The translations under genes were made by a program, and so were the position numbers. Below are positions 8,531 to 17,095 of a DNA stretch of 64,000 nt, piece after piece. The notes under the pieces are model-generated. The model was not told the DNA's origin, searched no databases, and saw only the letters and a program-made list of their open reading frames with translations. Every line of letters begins with the position of its first letter. The stretch's first letter is position 1. This DNA is from DASUPK01 sp036520315 (lineage in GTDB: Bacteria; Actinomycetota; Thermoleophilia; Solirubrobacterales; 70-9): NCBI GenBank assembly GCA_036520315.1, contig DATDJZ010000030.1:1-64000 (forward strand), read 5' to 3'.

Positions 8531-8983
8531 CTAGCGGAGGACCCGTAGGCCCTCATGTTTGCGCTCGGCCTGCCGGCGGCGAGAGATCCACAGCCAGATG
8601 AGGGCAAGGAGCGCGAGCAGGGAGAACGGCTCCAGGACCAGGCTGACCCCGGCCACGACGATCGCCGCAAGCACGACGATCACGGTGATCCCGCTCGGCG
8701 CCTGCACCTCTGCGCCGGTCACCCGGTCCCGCTGCCGGCGGATCGCGCCCGCGGCCACGTCTCGCGTGACGACGGCCGCCAGGCCGGCCCCGAGGATGCC
8801 GACCGGGAGCGCCGGCCAGAGCGCCTCGCCCGCTCCGTTCAGTGCCGCCCCGGCGGCCAGCACGCCGATCGGCGACGCCCCGACCACGGCGCCCCACGTG
8901 GGCATGATCGGCGGGAAAACGACTCCGAGAATGAGTCCGGCGGCGATGGCCAGTCCCAGCCCCTGGCAGATGGCGAGGAACAT
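8531..8983 (-). CDS. Small integral membrane protein, possibly DUF4126-like
   Basis: 150 residues with about four hydrophobic stretches: LAICQGLGLAIAAGLILGVVF, PIGVLAAGAALNG.., VGILGAGLAAVVTRDVAAGA and TVIVVLAAIVVAGVSLVLEPFSLLALLALIWLWI. The glycine/alanine pattern and a cytoplasmic arginine-rich loop resemble DUF4126 proteins but I cannot confirm the family. It is first in the operon ending with the GT-C gene and is 32 bases from the phosphodiesterase gene. Function unknown. Confidence 0.65.
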   Translation of the reverse strand: MFLAICQGLGLAIAAGLILGVVFPPIMPTWGAVVGASPIGVLAAGAALNGAGEALWPALPVGILGAGLAAVVTRDVAAGAIRRQRDRVTGAEVQAPSGITVIVVLAAIVVAGVSLVLEPFSLLALLALIWLWISRRRQAERKHEGLRVLR

Positions 8984-9096
8984 GGTCGGGGCGAGAGGCT
9001 ACAGGGCATTCCCTCACCACCATCTCCGCTTCGCGGGCTCGCGCTTTGAAAGACCGCCGCGAGCTCCGTGGCCGGATCTCCGCCACACTGTCCGCC

Positions 9097-10488
9097 ATGA
9101 CCGAGCCATCAGAGAGGGAGGGCTCGCGACGGGGGCCTGAAGGATCGCAGCCTCGCCGCCGGGCGCACACGACCTCGCGCGACCTGGAGCGCTACGCGGG
9201 CCTGTTCGCGAAGCGCACCCAGGTGATGCGCTCCTCGGCGATGCGCGACCTGATGGCGATCACGGCGCGCCCCGAGGTGATCTCGCTGGCCGGTGGGCTG
9301 CCGGACACCTCGACCTTCCCGGCGGAGAGCTTCGCGGCCCAGATGACCCGGATCGCACACGAGTCCTCGGCCGAGGCGCTCCAGTACGGGCCCACCGAAG
9401 GCTTCGAGGAGACCAAGGCGTGCATCGTCGAGGTGATGGGGGCCGAGGGCATGGCCCCCGATCCGGACGACCTGATCGTGACGACGGGGGGCCAGCAGGC
9501 AATCGACCTGATCACCAAGACGCTGGTCGACCCCGGCGACCCGGTGATCTGCGAGGCCCCCACCTACCCCGGCGCCGTGCCCGCCTTCTGCAGCTACGAG
9601 GCCGACGTCCACCAGGTGAGCACCGATGACGACGGGATGCGCATCGACGAGCTGGAGGAGCTGCTGGCCGCCCTCGGACGGAATGGCCGCCGCCCGAAGT
9701 TCATCTACTCGGTGCCGAGCTTCCAGAACCCGGCCGGCGTGACGCTCTCCGAGGAGCGGCGCCGGCAACTCGTTGAGCTGGCGCGGAAGCACGAGGTGCT
9801 GATCGTCGAGGACAACCCGTACGGCTTGCTGCGCTTCGACGGCGATCCCCAGCCGACGCTCTACAGCCTGGACGGGGGCGACTACGTCCTCTACCTGGGC
9901 ACGCTCTCCAAGATCCTCTCCCCCGGGATCCGGATCGGCTGGGTAGCCGCTCCCCCGCCGGTTCTGGAGAAGATCGGGCTCGGCAAGCAGGCCGCGGACC
10001 TCTGCACCTCCACCCTGAGCCAGTACTTCGTCCGCGAGTACTTCGGCGAGGGGCGGTGGCGGGAGTACATCGCCGACCTGGTCGAGATCTATCGCAGCCG
10101 CCGCGACGCGATGCTCGAGGCCCTCGAGCGCGACTTCCCGCCCCAGACGGACTGGACACGGCCGGAGGGCGGCCTCTTCCTCTGGGCCACGCTGCCCGAC
10201 TACATCGACACGACGGACCTACTTGCGAAAGCCTTGCGCGACGACGTCGCCTTCGTTCCCGGACGGGCGGCCTACGCCGACGGCGTGCGTGGTGCCTCCT
10301 CGATGCGCCTCAACTTCTCCGCCTCGGATGAGGACGAGCTGCGGGAGGGAATCCGCCGCATCGGCAGCGTCGTCTCCGACCAGATTCAGCTCTACGAGAC
10401 GATCACCGGCGAGCACCGCGTTGCGCCGCCCCAGGACGACGAGGGAGAGAAGCCGGGCGGCGAGGTCGTCCCGCTGCCGAGGCGATGA
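9097..10488 (+). CDS. PLP-dependent class I/II aminotransferase (2-aminoadipate/MocR-type)
   Basis: 463 residues from ATG 9097; the ATG-proximal 50 residues are charged and poorly conserved, and similarity begins at RSSAMRDLMAITARPEVISLAGGLPD. PLP-fold landmarks: YGPTEGFEETK, TTGGQQAIDLI, EAPTYPGAVPAF, VPSFQNPAGVTLS, VEDNPYGLLRFDG and the PLP lysine in LGTLSKILSPGIRIGW. The family includes LysN-like 2-aminoadipate and broad-range aminotransferases. The stop overlaps the ddl start (ATGA), so it may supply or recycle an amino acid used near peptidoglycan synthesis, though that is inference. Confidence 0.9.
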   Translation: MTEPSEREGSRRGPEGSQPRRRAHTTSRDLERYAGLFAKRTQVMRSSAMRDLMAITARPEVISLAGGLPDTSTFPAESFAAQMTRIAHESSAEALQYGPTEGFEETKACIVEVMGAEGMAPDPDDLIVTTGGQQAIDLITKTLVDPGDPVICEAPTYPGAVPAFCSYEADVHQVSTDDDGMRIDELEELLAALGRNGRRPKFIYSVPSFQNPAGVTLSEERRRQLVELARKHEVLIVEDNPYGLLRFDGDPQPTLYSLDGGDYVLYLGTLSKILSPGIRIGWVAAPPPVLEKIGLGKQAADLCTSTLSQYFVREYFGEGRWREYIADLVEIYRSRRDAMLEALERDFPPQTDWTRPEGGLFLWATLPDYIDTTDLLAKALRDDVAFVPGRAAYADGVRGASSMRLNFSASDEDELREGIRRIGSVVSDQIQLYETITGEHRVAPPQDDEGEKPGGEVVPLPRR

Positions 10489-11435
10489 AGGTGGCGGTCC
10501 TCAAGGGAGGGAGCTCGCTCGAGCGCGAGGTCTCGCTGCGCTCGGCGGCGCGCGTCGAGGATGCCGTTGGCGCTCTGGGCCACGAGGCGGTGGGGATCGA
10601 CGTGGGCCGCGAGCTGGTCGGCTGGCTCCGCGACGAGCGACCGGACATCGTCTTCATTGCGCTGCACGGGCCCGGCGGCGAGGACGGGACCGTGCAGGAG
10701 CTGCTCGAGATCCTCGACCTCCCCTACACCGGCCCGGGGGTCGCAGCCTGCGCGCTGTGCATGGACAAGGTGGCCGCCAAGCACGAGATGCGGGCGGCCG
10801 GGATCCCGACGCCCGACTGGGCCGCCTTCAACGCGACCGCCTTCCATCAGCTCGGTGCCGCGGACACCCTGGAGGAGATCGAGGCGCGGCTCGGCTTTCC
10901 GCTGGTCGTCAAGCCGGCCAGGCAGGGCTCCTCGCTCGGGGTTCAGTTCGCGGCCGCGCGCGACGAGGTGCCGGAGGCACTGCTCGCCGCCTTCAGCTAC
11001 GACGACCGCGTGCTGCTCGAGCGCTACGTGAAGGGTCGCGAGCTGGCCGTCAGCGTGCTCGGCGGCGAGGCCCTGCCGATCGTCGAGGCCATCCCCCGGG
11101 AGGAGGACTTCTTCAACTTCGAGGCCCGCTACGAGATCGGGCGCACCGACTACGTCTGCCCCGCCGAGCTCGGGGACGCGGAGACCGGCCGGGTCCAGGA
11201 GCTCGCCAAGCGGACCTACGAGACCCTCGGCTGCAGCGGCTTCGGGCGTGTGGATCTGATGCACGGCGAGGATGGCCCGGAGGTGCTCGAGGTGAACGCG
11301 ATCCCGGGGCTGACGGACACGAGCCTGTTCCCGATGGCGGCGGAGGCCGCCGGCATCGACTTCACACAGCTGGTCGAGCGGATCCTGGCCAGGGCCCGCG
11401 AACGCCCGCCGAGCGAGGCGACGCTACCGGCCTGA
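10485..11435 (+). CDS. ddl: D-alanine--D-alanine ligase, first of two paralogues
   Basis: ATP-grasp ligase of 316 residues making the D-Ala-D-Ala dipeptide for peptidoglycan precursors in the cytosol. Conserved: LKGGSSLEREVSLRSA, ALHGPGGEDGTVQELLE, YTGPGVAACALCMDK, VVKPARQGSSLGVQ, GFGRVDLM and EVNAIPGLTDTSLFP. In the omega-loop it reads FNFEARY where the second copy at 40023 has the usual YDYEAKY; the tyrosine is kept but the lysine is an arginine. Coupled to the aminotransferase by ATGA overlap. Its last 12 bases overlap the convergent DUF151 gene. Confidence 0.92.
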   Translation: MKVAVLKGGSSLEREVSLRSAARVEDAVGALGHEAVGIDVGRELVGWLRDERPDIVFIALHGPGGEDGTVQELLEILDLPYTGPGVAACALCMDKVAAKHEMRAAGIPTPDWAAFNATAFHQLGAADTLEEIEARLGFPLVVKPARQGSSLGVQFAAARDEVPEALLAAFSYDDRVLLERYVKGRELAVSVLGGEALPIVEAIPREEDFFNFEARYEIGRTDYVCPAELGDAETGRVQELAKRTYETLGCSGFGRVDLMHGEDGPEVLEVNAIPGLTDTSLFPMAAEAAGIDFTQLVERILARARERPPSEATLPA

Positions 11436-11942
11436 GCCGAGTTCCGGGGGCTCCTCCCCCTGGGCGAAGTCCTCCGGGGTGACGTTGTCGAGGAAGTCCT
11501 TGAACTTCTCGACGACCTGCTCGGTGTCCTCGACCTCCTCGCCCTCGAACTCGATCGCCGACTCCTCGATCACCTCATCGGCGGCGAAAATCGGGGCTGA
11601 GGTGCGGACCGCGAGCGCGAGCGCGTCCGACGGGCGTGAGTCGATCTCCATCTCCGAGCCGTTCATCGAGATCGTGATCGACGCGAAGAAAGTGTTGTCG
11701 CGGAGCTCGGTGACCGAGACCTTCTCGCACTTGGCCTCCATCTGATCGAGCACGTCGGAGAGGAGGTCGTGGGTCATCGGCCGCGGGGTCGAGGCGCCCT
11801 GGAGCTTCATCAGGATGGCCGCAGCCTCGGGGTGGCCGATCCAGATCGGCAGGAACTTGTTGCCGTCCACGGTCTTCAGCAAGACGATCGGCTGCTTGCC
11901 GACCATGTCGAAACTGACTCCGTAGATGGTCATTCGCTGCAC
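11424..11942 (-). CDS. Bifunctional nuclease family protein (DUF151)
   Basis: 172 residues. The BFN core runs from about 4 to 135: VSFDMVGKQPIVLLKTVDGNKFLPIWIGHPEA, PRPMTHDLLSDVLDQM and SRPSDALALAVRTSAPIF. An acidic C-terminal tail follows, as in actinobacterial members. Plant BFN proteins have nuclease activity; the bacterial role is unclear. GTG at 11942 is preferred over ATG 11933 because GAGGAG sits about eight bases before it. It is divergent from the SRPBCC gene with 108 bases between, which must hold promoters for both. Confidence 0.9.
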   Translation of the reverse strand: MQRMTIYGVSFDMVGKQPIVLLKTVDGNKFLPIWIGHPEAAAILMKLQGASTPRPMTHDLLSDVLDQMEAKCEKVSVTELRDNTFFASITISMNGSEMEIDSRPSDALALAVRTSAPIFAADEVIEESAIEFEGEEVEDTEQVVEKFKDFLDNVTPEDFAQGEEPPELGSGR

Positions 11943-12050
11943 GAAAAGTCTCCTCGGGAGGGCCGCACGGATTATAGGAGCGGCCCAAAGCCCTCCAGAG
12001 CCCGCTTACCCCGAGTGGCGGCCGTGGGACCGCGGCCCTACCATCGCGCT

Positions 12051-12509
12051 GTGTCGACCGAGTGCCGCCAGCAGGCCTTCATCGACGCGCCGCTCGACGT
12101 CGTCTGGGGGTTGGCGTCCGATCCCGACCGGCAGACCGAATGGTGGCCCGACACGATCAGCTTCGAGTGCATAGACGGTGCCTTCGAGCAGGGCTGTCAC
12201 GTCCGCAACGTCCAGAAGCGGCCCTGGCCGATGTCGAATCTCGAAACCATCCTCGAGGTCGACCAGATGGTCGAGGGCAAGGAGCTCGTGATCCGCTGCA
12301 TGGACACCGGCACCTACACCCGGTCGGTGCTCACCGAGGGTCAGGGCGGCACGTTCGTCGAGATGGAGGCGGGCAGCGACCCGAAGAGCTTGGCGGTACG
12401 AGCACAGATCGCGATGGCCGGGCAGCGACTCTTCCGCCGCTGGGTCGAGCACGCGCTGGAGCGGTTGCGGGAGGCTGCCGAGGAGACCTCCCCCGCCGGG
12501 CAGCGCTGA
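12051..12509 (+). CDS. SRPBCC (START/Bet v1-like) family protein
   Basis: 152 residues from GTG 12051. The polyketide-cyclase/dehydrase-like pattern is seen in QQAFIDAPLDVVWGLASDPDRQTEWWPDTI near the N-terminus, alternating strands through the middle and a long C-terminal helix ending in VEHALERLREAAEE. Such proteins bind hydrophobic ligands in a helix-grip cavity; the ligand here is unknown. It is followed after nine bases by a GNAT gene, so the two probably share a transcript. Confidence 0.8.
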   Translation: MSTECRQQAFIDAPLDVVWGLASDPDRQTEWWPDTISFECIDGAFEQGCHVRNVQKRPWPMSNLETILEVDQMVEGKELVIRCMDTGTYTRSVLTEGQGGTFVEMEAGSDPKSLAVRAQIAMAGQRLFRRWVEHALERLREAAEETSPAGQR

Positions 12510-12518
12510 GGGGCTCGC

Positions 12519-13007
12519 TTGGAGCTGGTCCCGTACTCCGATGGCGACATCGGGCTGATCGAAGAGCTCGAGTGCGACGCCGCAACGATGAGCGAGCTCG
12601 GCGGCCCGGTCTCGCCGGAGGAGATCCCGCAGATCCATGAGCGCAGGCTCGCCACCGTCGCCGCGGGCGAGTGGTACTTCAAGATCATTCCGGAGCCGGG
12701 CGGGCCGGGCGCCGGGACGATCGGCATCTGGTCGGCGACCTGGCGGGATCAGCCGATCCAGGAGACCGGTTGGATGGTCCTGCCGGCGTTCCAGGGCCGG
12801 CGGATCGCCAGCCGCAGCCTGGAGCTGATCCTGGGGATGGCCCGGAACCAGCCGCGGTTCGACCGAATCGACGCCTTTCCTTCGGTCACGAACCAGCCGT
12901 CGAATGCGCTCTGCCGAAGGTTCGGCTTCGAACTGAGGGAGGAGACCGACTACCTCTACCGGGGCGCGCAGCTGCGGGTCAACGTCTGGGAGCTGGCGCT
13001 CGAGTGA
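12519..13007 (+). CDS. GNAT-family N-acetyltransferase
   Basis: 162 residues from TTG 12519. The acetyl-CoA fold is supported by GTIGIWSATW (strand 4), the TGWMVLPAFQGRRIASRSLELIL segment carrying the R/QxxGxG/A-type pyrophosphate loop in degenerate form, FPSVTNQPSNALCRRFGFELREE (N-x-x-S/A-x-x-L-x-x-x-x-G-F pattern) and a final strand. Substrate not predictable. The stop codon ends one base before the 3' end of the convergent tRNA-Ile gene. Confidence 0.85.
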   Translation: MELVPYSDGDIGLIEELECDAATMSELGGPVSPEEIPQIHERRLATVAAGEWYFKIIPEPGGPGAGTIGIWSATWRDQPIQETGWMVLPAFQGRRIASRSLELILGMARNQPRFDRIDAFPSVTNQPSNALCRRFGFELREETDYLYRGAQLRVNVWELALE

Positions 13008-13081
<74 letters not shown>

Positions 13082-13106
13082 GGGATCGGCGATTCTAGCT
13101 CGCGGG

Positions 13107-13964
13107 TCAGGACCGCCGGCGAAGCCGTTTGGCGAGCGACTCGAGCTCGCCCAGATCGTCGAAGCGGAGCTCCGCCTTGACTCCGTTGCCGTCGCGCCGG
13201 ACCCGGACGTCCTGCCCCAGGGCGGAACCGAGCAGGTCCTCTGCGTCCGTCATCGCGGCGCGCTCCTCCGCCGAGATGCGCCCGCCGCTCGCCTTCCTTC
13301 GCCTCGGGCCCTCGCCGGCGCGCCGCTCGGTGTCGCGTACCGACCAACCCTGCGCGGCCGCTTGCTTCGCGACCCGGGCGCGGCGGTCCTGGTCTGAGAC
13401 CTGGAGGATCGCGCGGCCGTGACCCTCGCTGAGCTCGCCGCGTTCGAGCAGGGTGAGCGCCGAGTCGGGGAGGTCCAGAAGCCGGATCAGGTTGGAGATC
13501 GCGGCGCGGCTGCGGCCGACCCGACGCGCCAGCTCCTCCTTCGAGATCCCGAGGTCATCGACCAGGGCGGCGCACGCCCGCGCCTCCTCCACCGGGTTGA
13601 GGTCCTCGCGGACCATGTTCTCGATCAGCGCGGCCTGCAGGCGCTCGTCCTCGGGCGAGGTCCGGACCACGGCCGGCACCCGGTCGATGCCGGCCTTCTG
13701 GGCGGCGCGCCAGCGCCGTTCCCCGGCGACCAGCTCGTAGCGGCCGTCGTCGAGAGGGCGGACGATCAGCGGCTGCAGCAGTCCGACCGAGCCGATCGAG
13801 CCGGCCAGCGCATCGAGCCCCGCGGCGTCGAACCTGGCCCGCGGCTGGTCGGGGTTGGGTTCGATCTGGGTGACCTCGAGCTCGCGGAGCTCCGGCCCGC
13901 CGGCGTTGGTCTCCGGCAGGATCGCGGCCAGCCCCCTCCCCATGCCTCTACGGCGTTCAGCCAC
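13107..13964 (-). CDS. parB: Chromosome-partitioning protein ParB
   Basis: 285 residues. CTP-dependent DNA clamp that loads at parS sites near the origin. Seen: the N-terminal basic start RRRGMGRGLAAIL, which in relatives contacts ParA; the ParB/Srx CTP-binding domain with NPDQPRARFD, IGLLQPLIV-type segment and GERRWRAAQKAG; the central HTH LARRVGRSRAAISNLIRLL; and a C-terminal dimerisation helix ending in LESLAKRLRRRS. GTG start at 13964 overlaps the end of parA by eight bases. No perfect parS occurs in this window; a degenerate one is noted at 17089. Confidence 0.95.
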   Translation of the reverse strand: MAERRRGMGRGLAAILPETNAGGPELRELEVTQIEPNPDQPRARFDAAGLDALAGSIGSVGLLQPLIVRPLDDGRYELVAGERRWRAAQKAGIDRVPAVVRTSPEDERLQAALIENMVREDLNPVEEARACAALVDDLGISKEELARRVGRSRAAISNLIRLLDLPDSALTLLERGELSEGHGRAILQVSDQDRRARVAKQAAAQGWSVRDTERRAGEGPRRRKASGGRISAEERAAMTDAEDLLGSALGQDVRVRRDGNGVKAELRFDDLGELESLAKRLRRRS

Positions 13965-14742
13965 TTGCGACCTCCGCGCGCTCAGGCTCCACGGTGAGCA
14001 CCTCGTCCGCGAGGGCGCGGTAGGCGCGGGAGCCGCTCGAGTTCGGGTCGTGCTCGGTCACGGGGATGCCGTAGCTGGGCGCCTCAGCGAGGCGGATGCT
14101 CCGCGGGACCACGGTCTTGAAGACTCGACCGGGCCAGTGCTCGCGCAGCTCGCGCTCGACGTCATGGGCGAGGCGCGTTCGGTCGTCGTACATCGTGAGG
14201 ACGACTCCCGCCACTTGGAGCGAAGGGTTGAGCGAGCGCTGGACGAGGCGCACCGTGTCCAGGAACTGGACCAGCCCCTCCAGGGCCAGATATTCGGCCT
14301 GGACCGGGACCACCACCTGATCGGCGGCGGCCAGCGCGTTGACGGCGACAGGGCCCAGCGAAGGTGGGCAGTCGAGCAGCGTGTAGGCGAACCGCTCCCT
14401 GACCGGCCCGAGGCCGTCGCGAAGCCGCGTCTCGTAGCCGCTCGCCCGCGGTAGCTCGACGGAGGCGCCGGCCAGATCCACATGCGCCGGCACTATCCAC
14501 AGGTTGTCTGGCCCGGCAGGGCGGGCGGCCTCCGCCACCGAGACCTCGCCGCCGAGGCAGTCGTAGGAAGAGGGCGTGGTGTTCTTGGGCAGACCGAGCG
14601 CAACCGTCGCATTGCACTGGGAATCGAGGTCGACGATCAGGGTCTGCTGCCCGTCGCCCGCGACGCAGGCGCCCATGTTGACGGCCGTGGTCGTCTTGCC
14701 GACGCCGCCCTTCTGATTCGCGATCGCGTAGACGGTTCCCAT
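13957..14742 (-). CDS. parA: Chromosome-partitioning ATPase ParA (Soj)
   Basis: 261 residues from ATG 14742, the point where family similarity starts (MGTVYAIANQKGGVGKTTTA). The deviant Walker A with signature lysine is intact, Walker A' is IVDLDSQCNAT and Walker B is YTLLDCPPSLGP. VPVQAEYLALEGL and late SIRLAEAPSYGIPV are typical of Soj. It works with ParB to segregate origins. A long open stretch upstream of the ATG belongs to rsmG antisense frames and is not coding. It lies 14 bases after rsmG in an rpmH-to-parB leftward block. Confidence 0.95.
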   Translation of the reverse strand: MGTVYAIANQKGGVGKTTTAVNMGACVAGDGQQTLIVDLDSQCNATVALGLPKNTTPSSYDCLGGEVSVAEAARPAGPDNLWIVPAHVDLAGASVELPRASGYETRLRDGLGPVRERFAYTLLDCPPSLGPVAVNALAAADQVVVPVQAEYLALEGLVQFLDTVRLVQRSLNPSLQVAGVVLTMYDDRTRLAHDVERELREHWPGRVFKTVVPRSIRLAEAPSYGIPVTEHDPNSSGSRAYRALADEVLTVEPERAEVASG

Positions 14743-14756
14743 GGAGCTGGTTCGAG

Positions 14757-15434
14757 TCAGTTCGATTCGGTCCCGAACGGCCGCTTCGCCGCCATCCCAG
14801 GCCGCCGCGGCAACCCGTTCGGAGTCGGTCCATTCTTGCGGAGGAGGTGGATGTGTCGGTCGCGGCTCGACGGATAAGGCTGCACGGAGCGGATCTCGAT
14901 CGGCTCCATCGCCAGCCGATCGGCCGCTCGCGCCGCCTCGGCCTCCTCCTGGGCGGAGCGCTTTCCCTTCCAGGCGGCGAGCGCGCCGCCCTCCCGGAGC
15001 AGCGGCGAGGCGAGCTCCGCCAGCGCGGCGAGCCTGCCGACGGACCGGGCGGCGACGGCGTCGTAGGCCTCCCTGCCCTCGCCCCGGGCCCAGTCCTCCG
15101 AGCGCCGACAGACGACCACGGCGTTCGATAGCCCCATCCGCGCGATCGCGTCTCGGAGGAAGGCGCACTTGCGCTCGATCGACTCGATCAGATCGACGCG
15201 GGCATCCGGCACCGCAGCGGCGAGCACCAACCCCGGGAGCCCCGCGCCGCTGCCCAGGTCGGCGATCCGCCCGGCCGAGCGGATCGGCTCCAGCTCGAGC
15301 CCGCTGAGCGAATCGGCGATGTGGACGTCTCGAGCGCGCGGGACCGTCGACCTCGCGATCGGAGCACGGGGCTCGGCCAGGATCCGCAACAGCTCATCGA
15401 GAGCGGGCTCCGCCCGGGGCGGGATCGAGCTCAA
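14757..15434 (-). CDS. rsmG: 16S rRNA (guanine527-N7)-methyltransferase RsmG
   Basis: 225 residues from a TTG start overlapping the jag stop (TTGA). The SAM-binding motif DLGSGAGLPGLVLA, the following acidic strand DLIESIERKCAFLRD and VAARSVGRLAALAELASPLL match RsmG (GidB). The N-terminus is somewhat short of the usual family start but keeps HIADSLSGL. The C-terminal 25 residues are extra and basic. It modifies the 530 loop region of 16S rRNA in the cytosol. Its place between jag and parA is the standard origin arrangement. Confidence 0.93.
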   Translation of the reverse strand: MSSIPPRAEPALDELLRILAEPRAPIARSTVPRARDVHIADSLSGLELEPIRSAGRIADLGSGAGLPGLVLAAAVPDARVDLIESIERKCAFLRDAIARMGLSNAVVVCRRSEDWARGEGREAYDAVAARSVGRLAALAELASPLLREGGALAAWKGKRSAQEEAEAARAADRLAMEPIEIRSVQPYPSSRDRHIHLLRKNGPTPNGLPRRPGMAAKRPFGTESN

Positions 15435-15925
15435 TCGGAGACGAGCGGCGCGATGACCACATAGCGGTTGGGCTCGTCGCCTTCGCTGTAGGTCTCGACC
15501 TCGGGGCGATCGCGGAGGTGCTCATGGACGACCCGCCTCTCATTCGAGCCCATCGGGTCCATCTCGACCGCCTGCTTGTGGCGAACGGCGTCCTCGGCGG
15601 CCATGTCGGCGCGCCGCCGCAGCGACTCGCCCTGACGGCGGCGGTAGCCGGCCGCATCGACCTGGACCCGCTTGCGGTCCTGGCGGCCCCGAAATGCGGC
15701 CTGATAGCAGAGCAGCTGCACCGCGTCGATCGTCTGACCGTGGCGGCCGATCAGCAGGCCGACGTCCTCGCCCTCGACGTCGGCGTGGATCTCCTCCTCC
15801 CCCTCCTCGACCGCGACCGAGGCATCGAGTCCCAACTCCTCAACGATGCGCTCCAGAAAGACGCGGACGCGCTCCGCCGGCGCCTCCGGCAGCACCTCTG
15901 CCCGGGTCTCTCCTCCTTCGGCCAC
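15431..15925 (-). CDS. jag: Jag/KhpB RNA-binding protein (KH and R3H domains)
   Basis: 164 residues. Residues about 17-95 hold a Jag-type KH domain with GLLIGRHGQTIDAVQLLC, and about 95-160 hold R3H: RRQGESLRRRADMAAEDAV, then MGSNERRVVHEHLRDRPEVETYSEGDEPNRYVVI. The N-terminal Jag_N domain seen in Firmicutes is absent, as usual in actinobacteria. KhpB pairs with KhpA to bind RNA and influences cell division and elongation; in this block it sits beside yidC, its classic neighbour. Confidence 0.94.
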   Translation of the reverse strand: MAEGGETRAEVLPEAPAERVRVFLERIVEELGLDASVAVEEGEEEIHADVEGEDVGLLIGRHGQTIDAVQLLCYQAAFRGRQDRKRVQVDAAGYRRRQGESLRRRADMAAEDAVRHKQAVEMDPMGSNERRVVHEHLRDRPEVETYSEGDEPNRYVVIAPLVSD

Positions 15926-15968
15926 GCGCGAAGTCTAAGCGGCTAGGCGTCGCCGGCCGGCGGACCCT

Positions 15969-16739
15969 CTAGCGCCGACGTTTCCTCTTCCTTGGCGGCG
16001 GAGGTGGGGGTTTTTCCGCGCGGACCTCCTCCGGGGTGGGAATCGCCGGCAGCGGCCAGACGAAGTGGATCACGGTCTGCTGCCCGATCTGCCAGAGGCC
16101 GGAGGCGATGAAGTAGACGGCGATGCCGGCGGGGGCGTTCGGGATCAGGAAGACCGTGACCAGGGAGAAGATCCCGGCGAACAGGAAGCGCTGGGTGTTC
16201 CCGCCGGTGGTCTGGGGCGATGGCGTGAAGAGGATCAGCGCGAAGGTGCCAGCCACCGCCAGGACGACCAGGGCGATCGCCTCGGCGCCCGTGGGGTGCT
16301 CGGCGAGATGATTGATGAAGAGCCAGCCCGGGTCGCCCGAGGCGTTCAGCTCGTCCTGGAACATGCTGCTGCGGAGCAGCTGGTAGAGCGCGATGAAGAC
16401 GGGGAACTGGAAGACGAGCGGCAGGCAGGCCGAGAGCGGGTTGACGCCGTGCTCCTGGAAGAGGGCCATCTGCTCGCGCTGCATCCGCTGGCGGTCGTCC
16501 TTGTACTTCTCCTGAATCTCCTTGATATACGGCTGCAGCGCCTGCATCTCGCGCATGCCGTGCATCGAGCGCAGCGTGAACGGGAGGACCACCAGGCGGG
16601 AAAGCCAGGTGATCAGGACGATTCCGAGGCCCCAGGTGACGCCGGCGTCGTTGTGCAGCCACTTGATGACGTCGTTGAAGAGGTTCTCGATCGGGCTGAG
16701 GATGTTGGCGTCGAGAAAGATGTTGGGGTCGAGGGGCAC
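15969..16739 (-). CDS. yidC: Membrane protein insertase YidC
   Basis: 256 residues, GTG start. The short actinobacterial type without the large periplasmic domain. Conserved core: GLGIVLITWLSRLVVLPFTL with the positively charged groove residue, QALQPYIKEIQEKYKDDRQRMQREQM (coiled-coil hairpin), NPLSACLPLVFQFPVFIALYQLL and later helices ending in YFIASGLWQIGQQ. The tail is proline/lysine-arginine rich (PPPPPPRKRKRRR), typical for ribosome contact. It inserts inner-membrane proteins alone or with SecYEG. It is nine bases after yidD. Confidence 0.95.
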   Translation of the reverse strand: MPLDPNIFLDANILSPIENLFNDVIKWLHNDAGVTWGLGIVLITWLSRLVVLPFTLRSMHGMREMQALQPYIKEIQEKYKDDRQRMQREQMALFQEHGVNPLSACLPLVFQFPVFIALYQLLRSSMFQDELNASGDPGWLFINHLAEHPTGAEAIALVVLAVAGTFALILFTPSPQTTGGNTQRFLFAGIFSLVTVFLIPNAPAGIAVYFIASGLWQIGQQTVIHFVWPLPAIPTPEEVRAEKPPPPPPRKRKRRR

Positions 16740-16747
16740 GATGGTCT

Positions 16748-17095
16748 CTACGTCAGGTCGGGGTTAGTGGTTGACGCGGCCGCGGTGTTTGTGGCGGCCG
16801 TTGACGGCGAAGCCGCGCAGCCGGAGCGGCCGGAGCGGCCGGAGCGGCCGGGAGTGTTGCGAAAGAGCCGCCGGTCTGACACCTCATCGAAGCCGCCGTG
16901 GCTGAAGGGGTTGCAGCGGAGCAACCGCCAGCCAGCGAGGATCAGCCCACGGATCGGACCCAGCTCGCGGATCGCCTCGACCGCGTACTCGGAGCAGCTC
17001 GGGTAGTAGCGGCAGCGGGGAGCGAGAGCAGGCGAGATCCAGCGCTGGTAGAGCCGGATCGGCGCGATCAGCAGGGCTGTGAGCATCCGTTTCAC
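16748..17095 (-). CDS. yidD: Membrane protein insertion efficiency factor YidD
   Basis: 115 residues. The YidD core occupies about 1-75: RLYQRWISPALAPRCRYYPSCSEYAVEAI, RGLILAGWRLLRCNPFSHGGFDEV. A low-complexity tail follows, with SGR repeated three times and Ala/Thr-rich residues, encoded by a nine-base tandem repeat (CCGGAGCGG, minus strand equivalent) at about 16821-16849. GTG 17095 overlaps the rnpA stop. It assists YidC-dependent insertion at the inner face of the membrane. Confidence 0.93.
   Translation of the reverse strand: MKRMLTALLIAPIRLYQRWISPALAPRCRYYPSCSEYAVEAIRELGPIRGLILAGWRLLRCNPFSHGGFDEVSDRRLFRNTPGRSGRSGRSGCAASPSTAATNTAAASTTNPDLT

Noticed and set aside
13118..13131. GGCGAAGCCGTTTG at the parB end, as in the right flank of the 48125 repeat copy
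   Set aside because: It encodes the conserved basic ParB tail and has no hairpin next to it.
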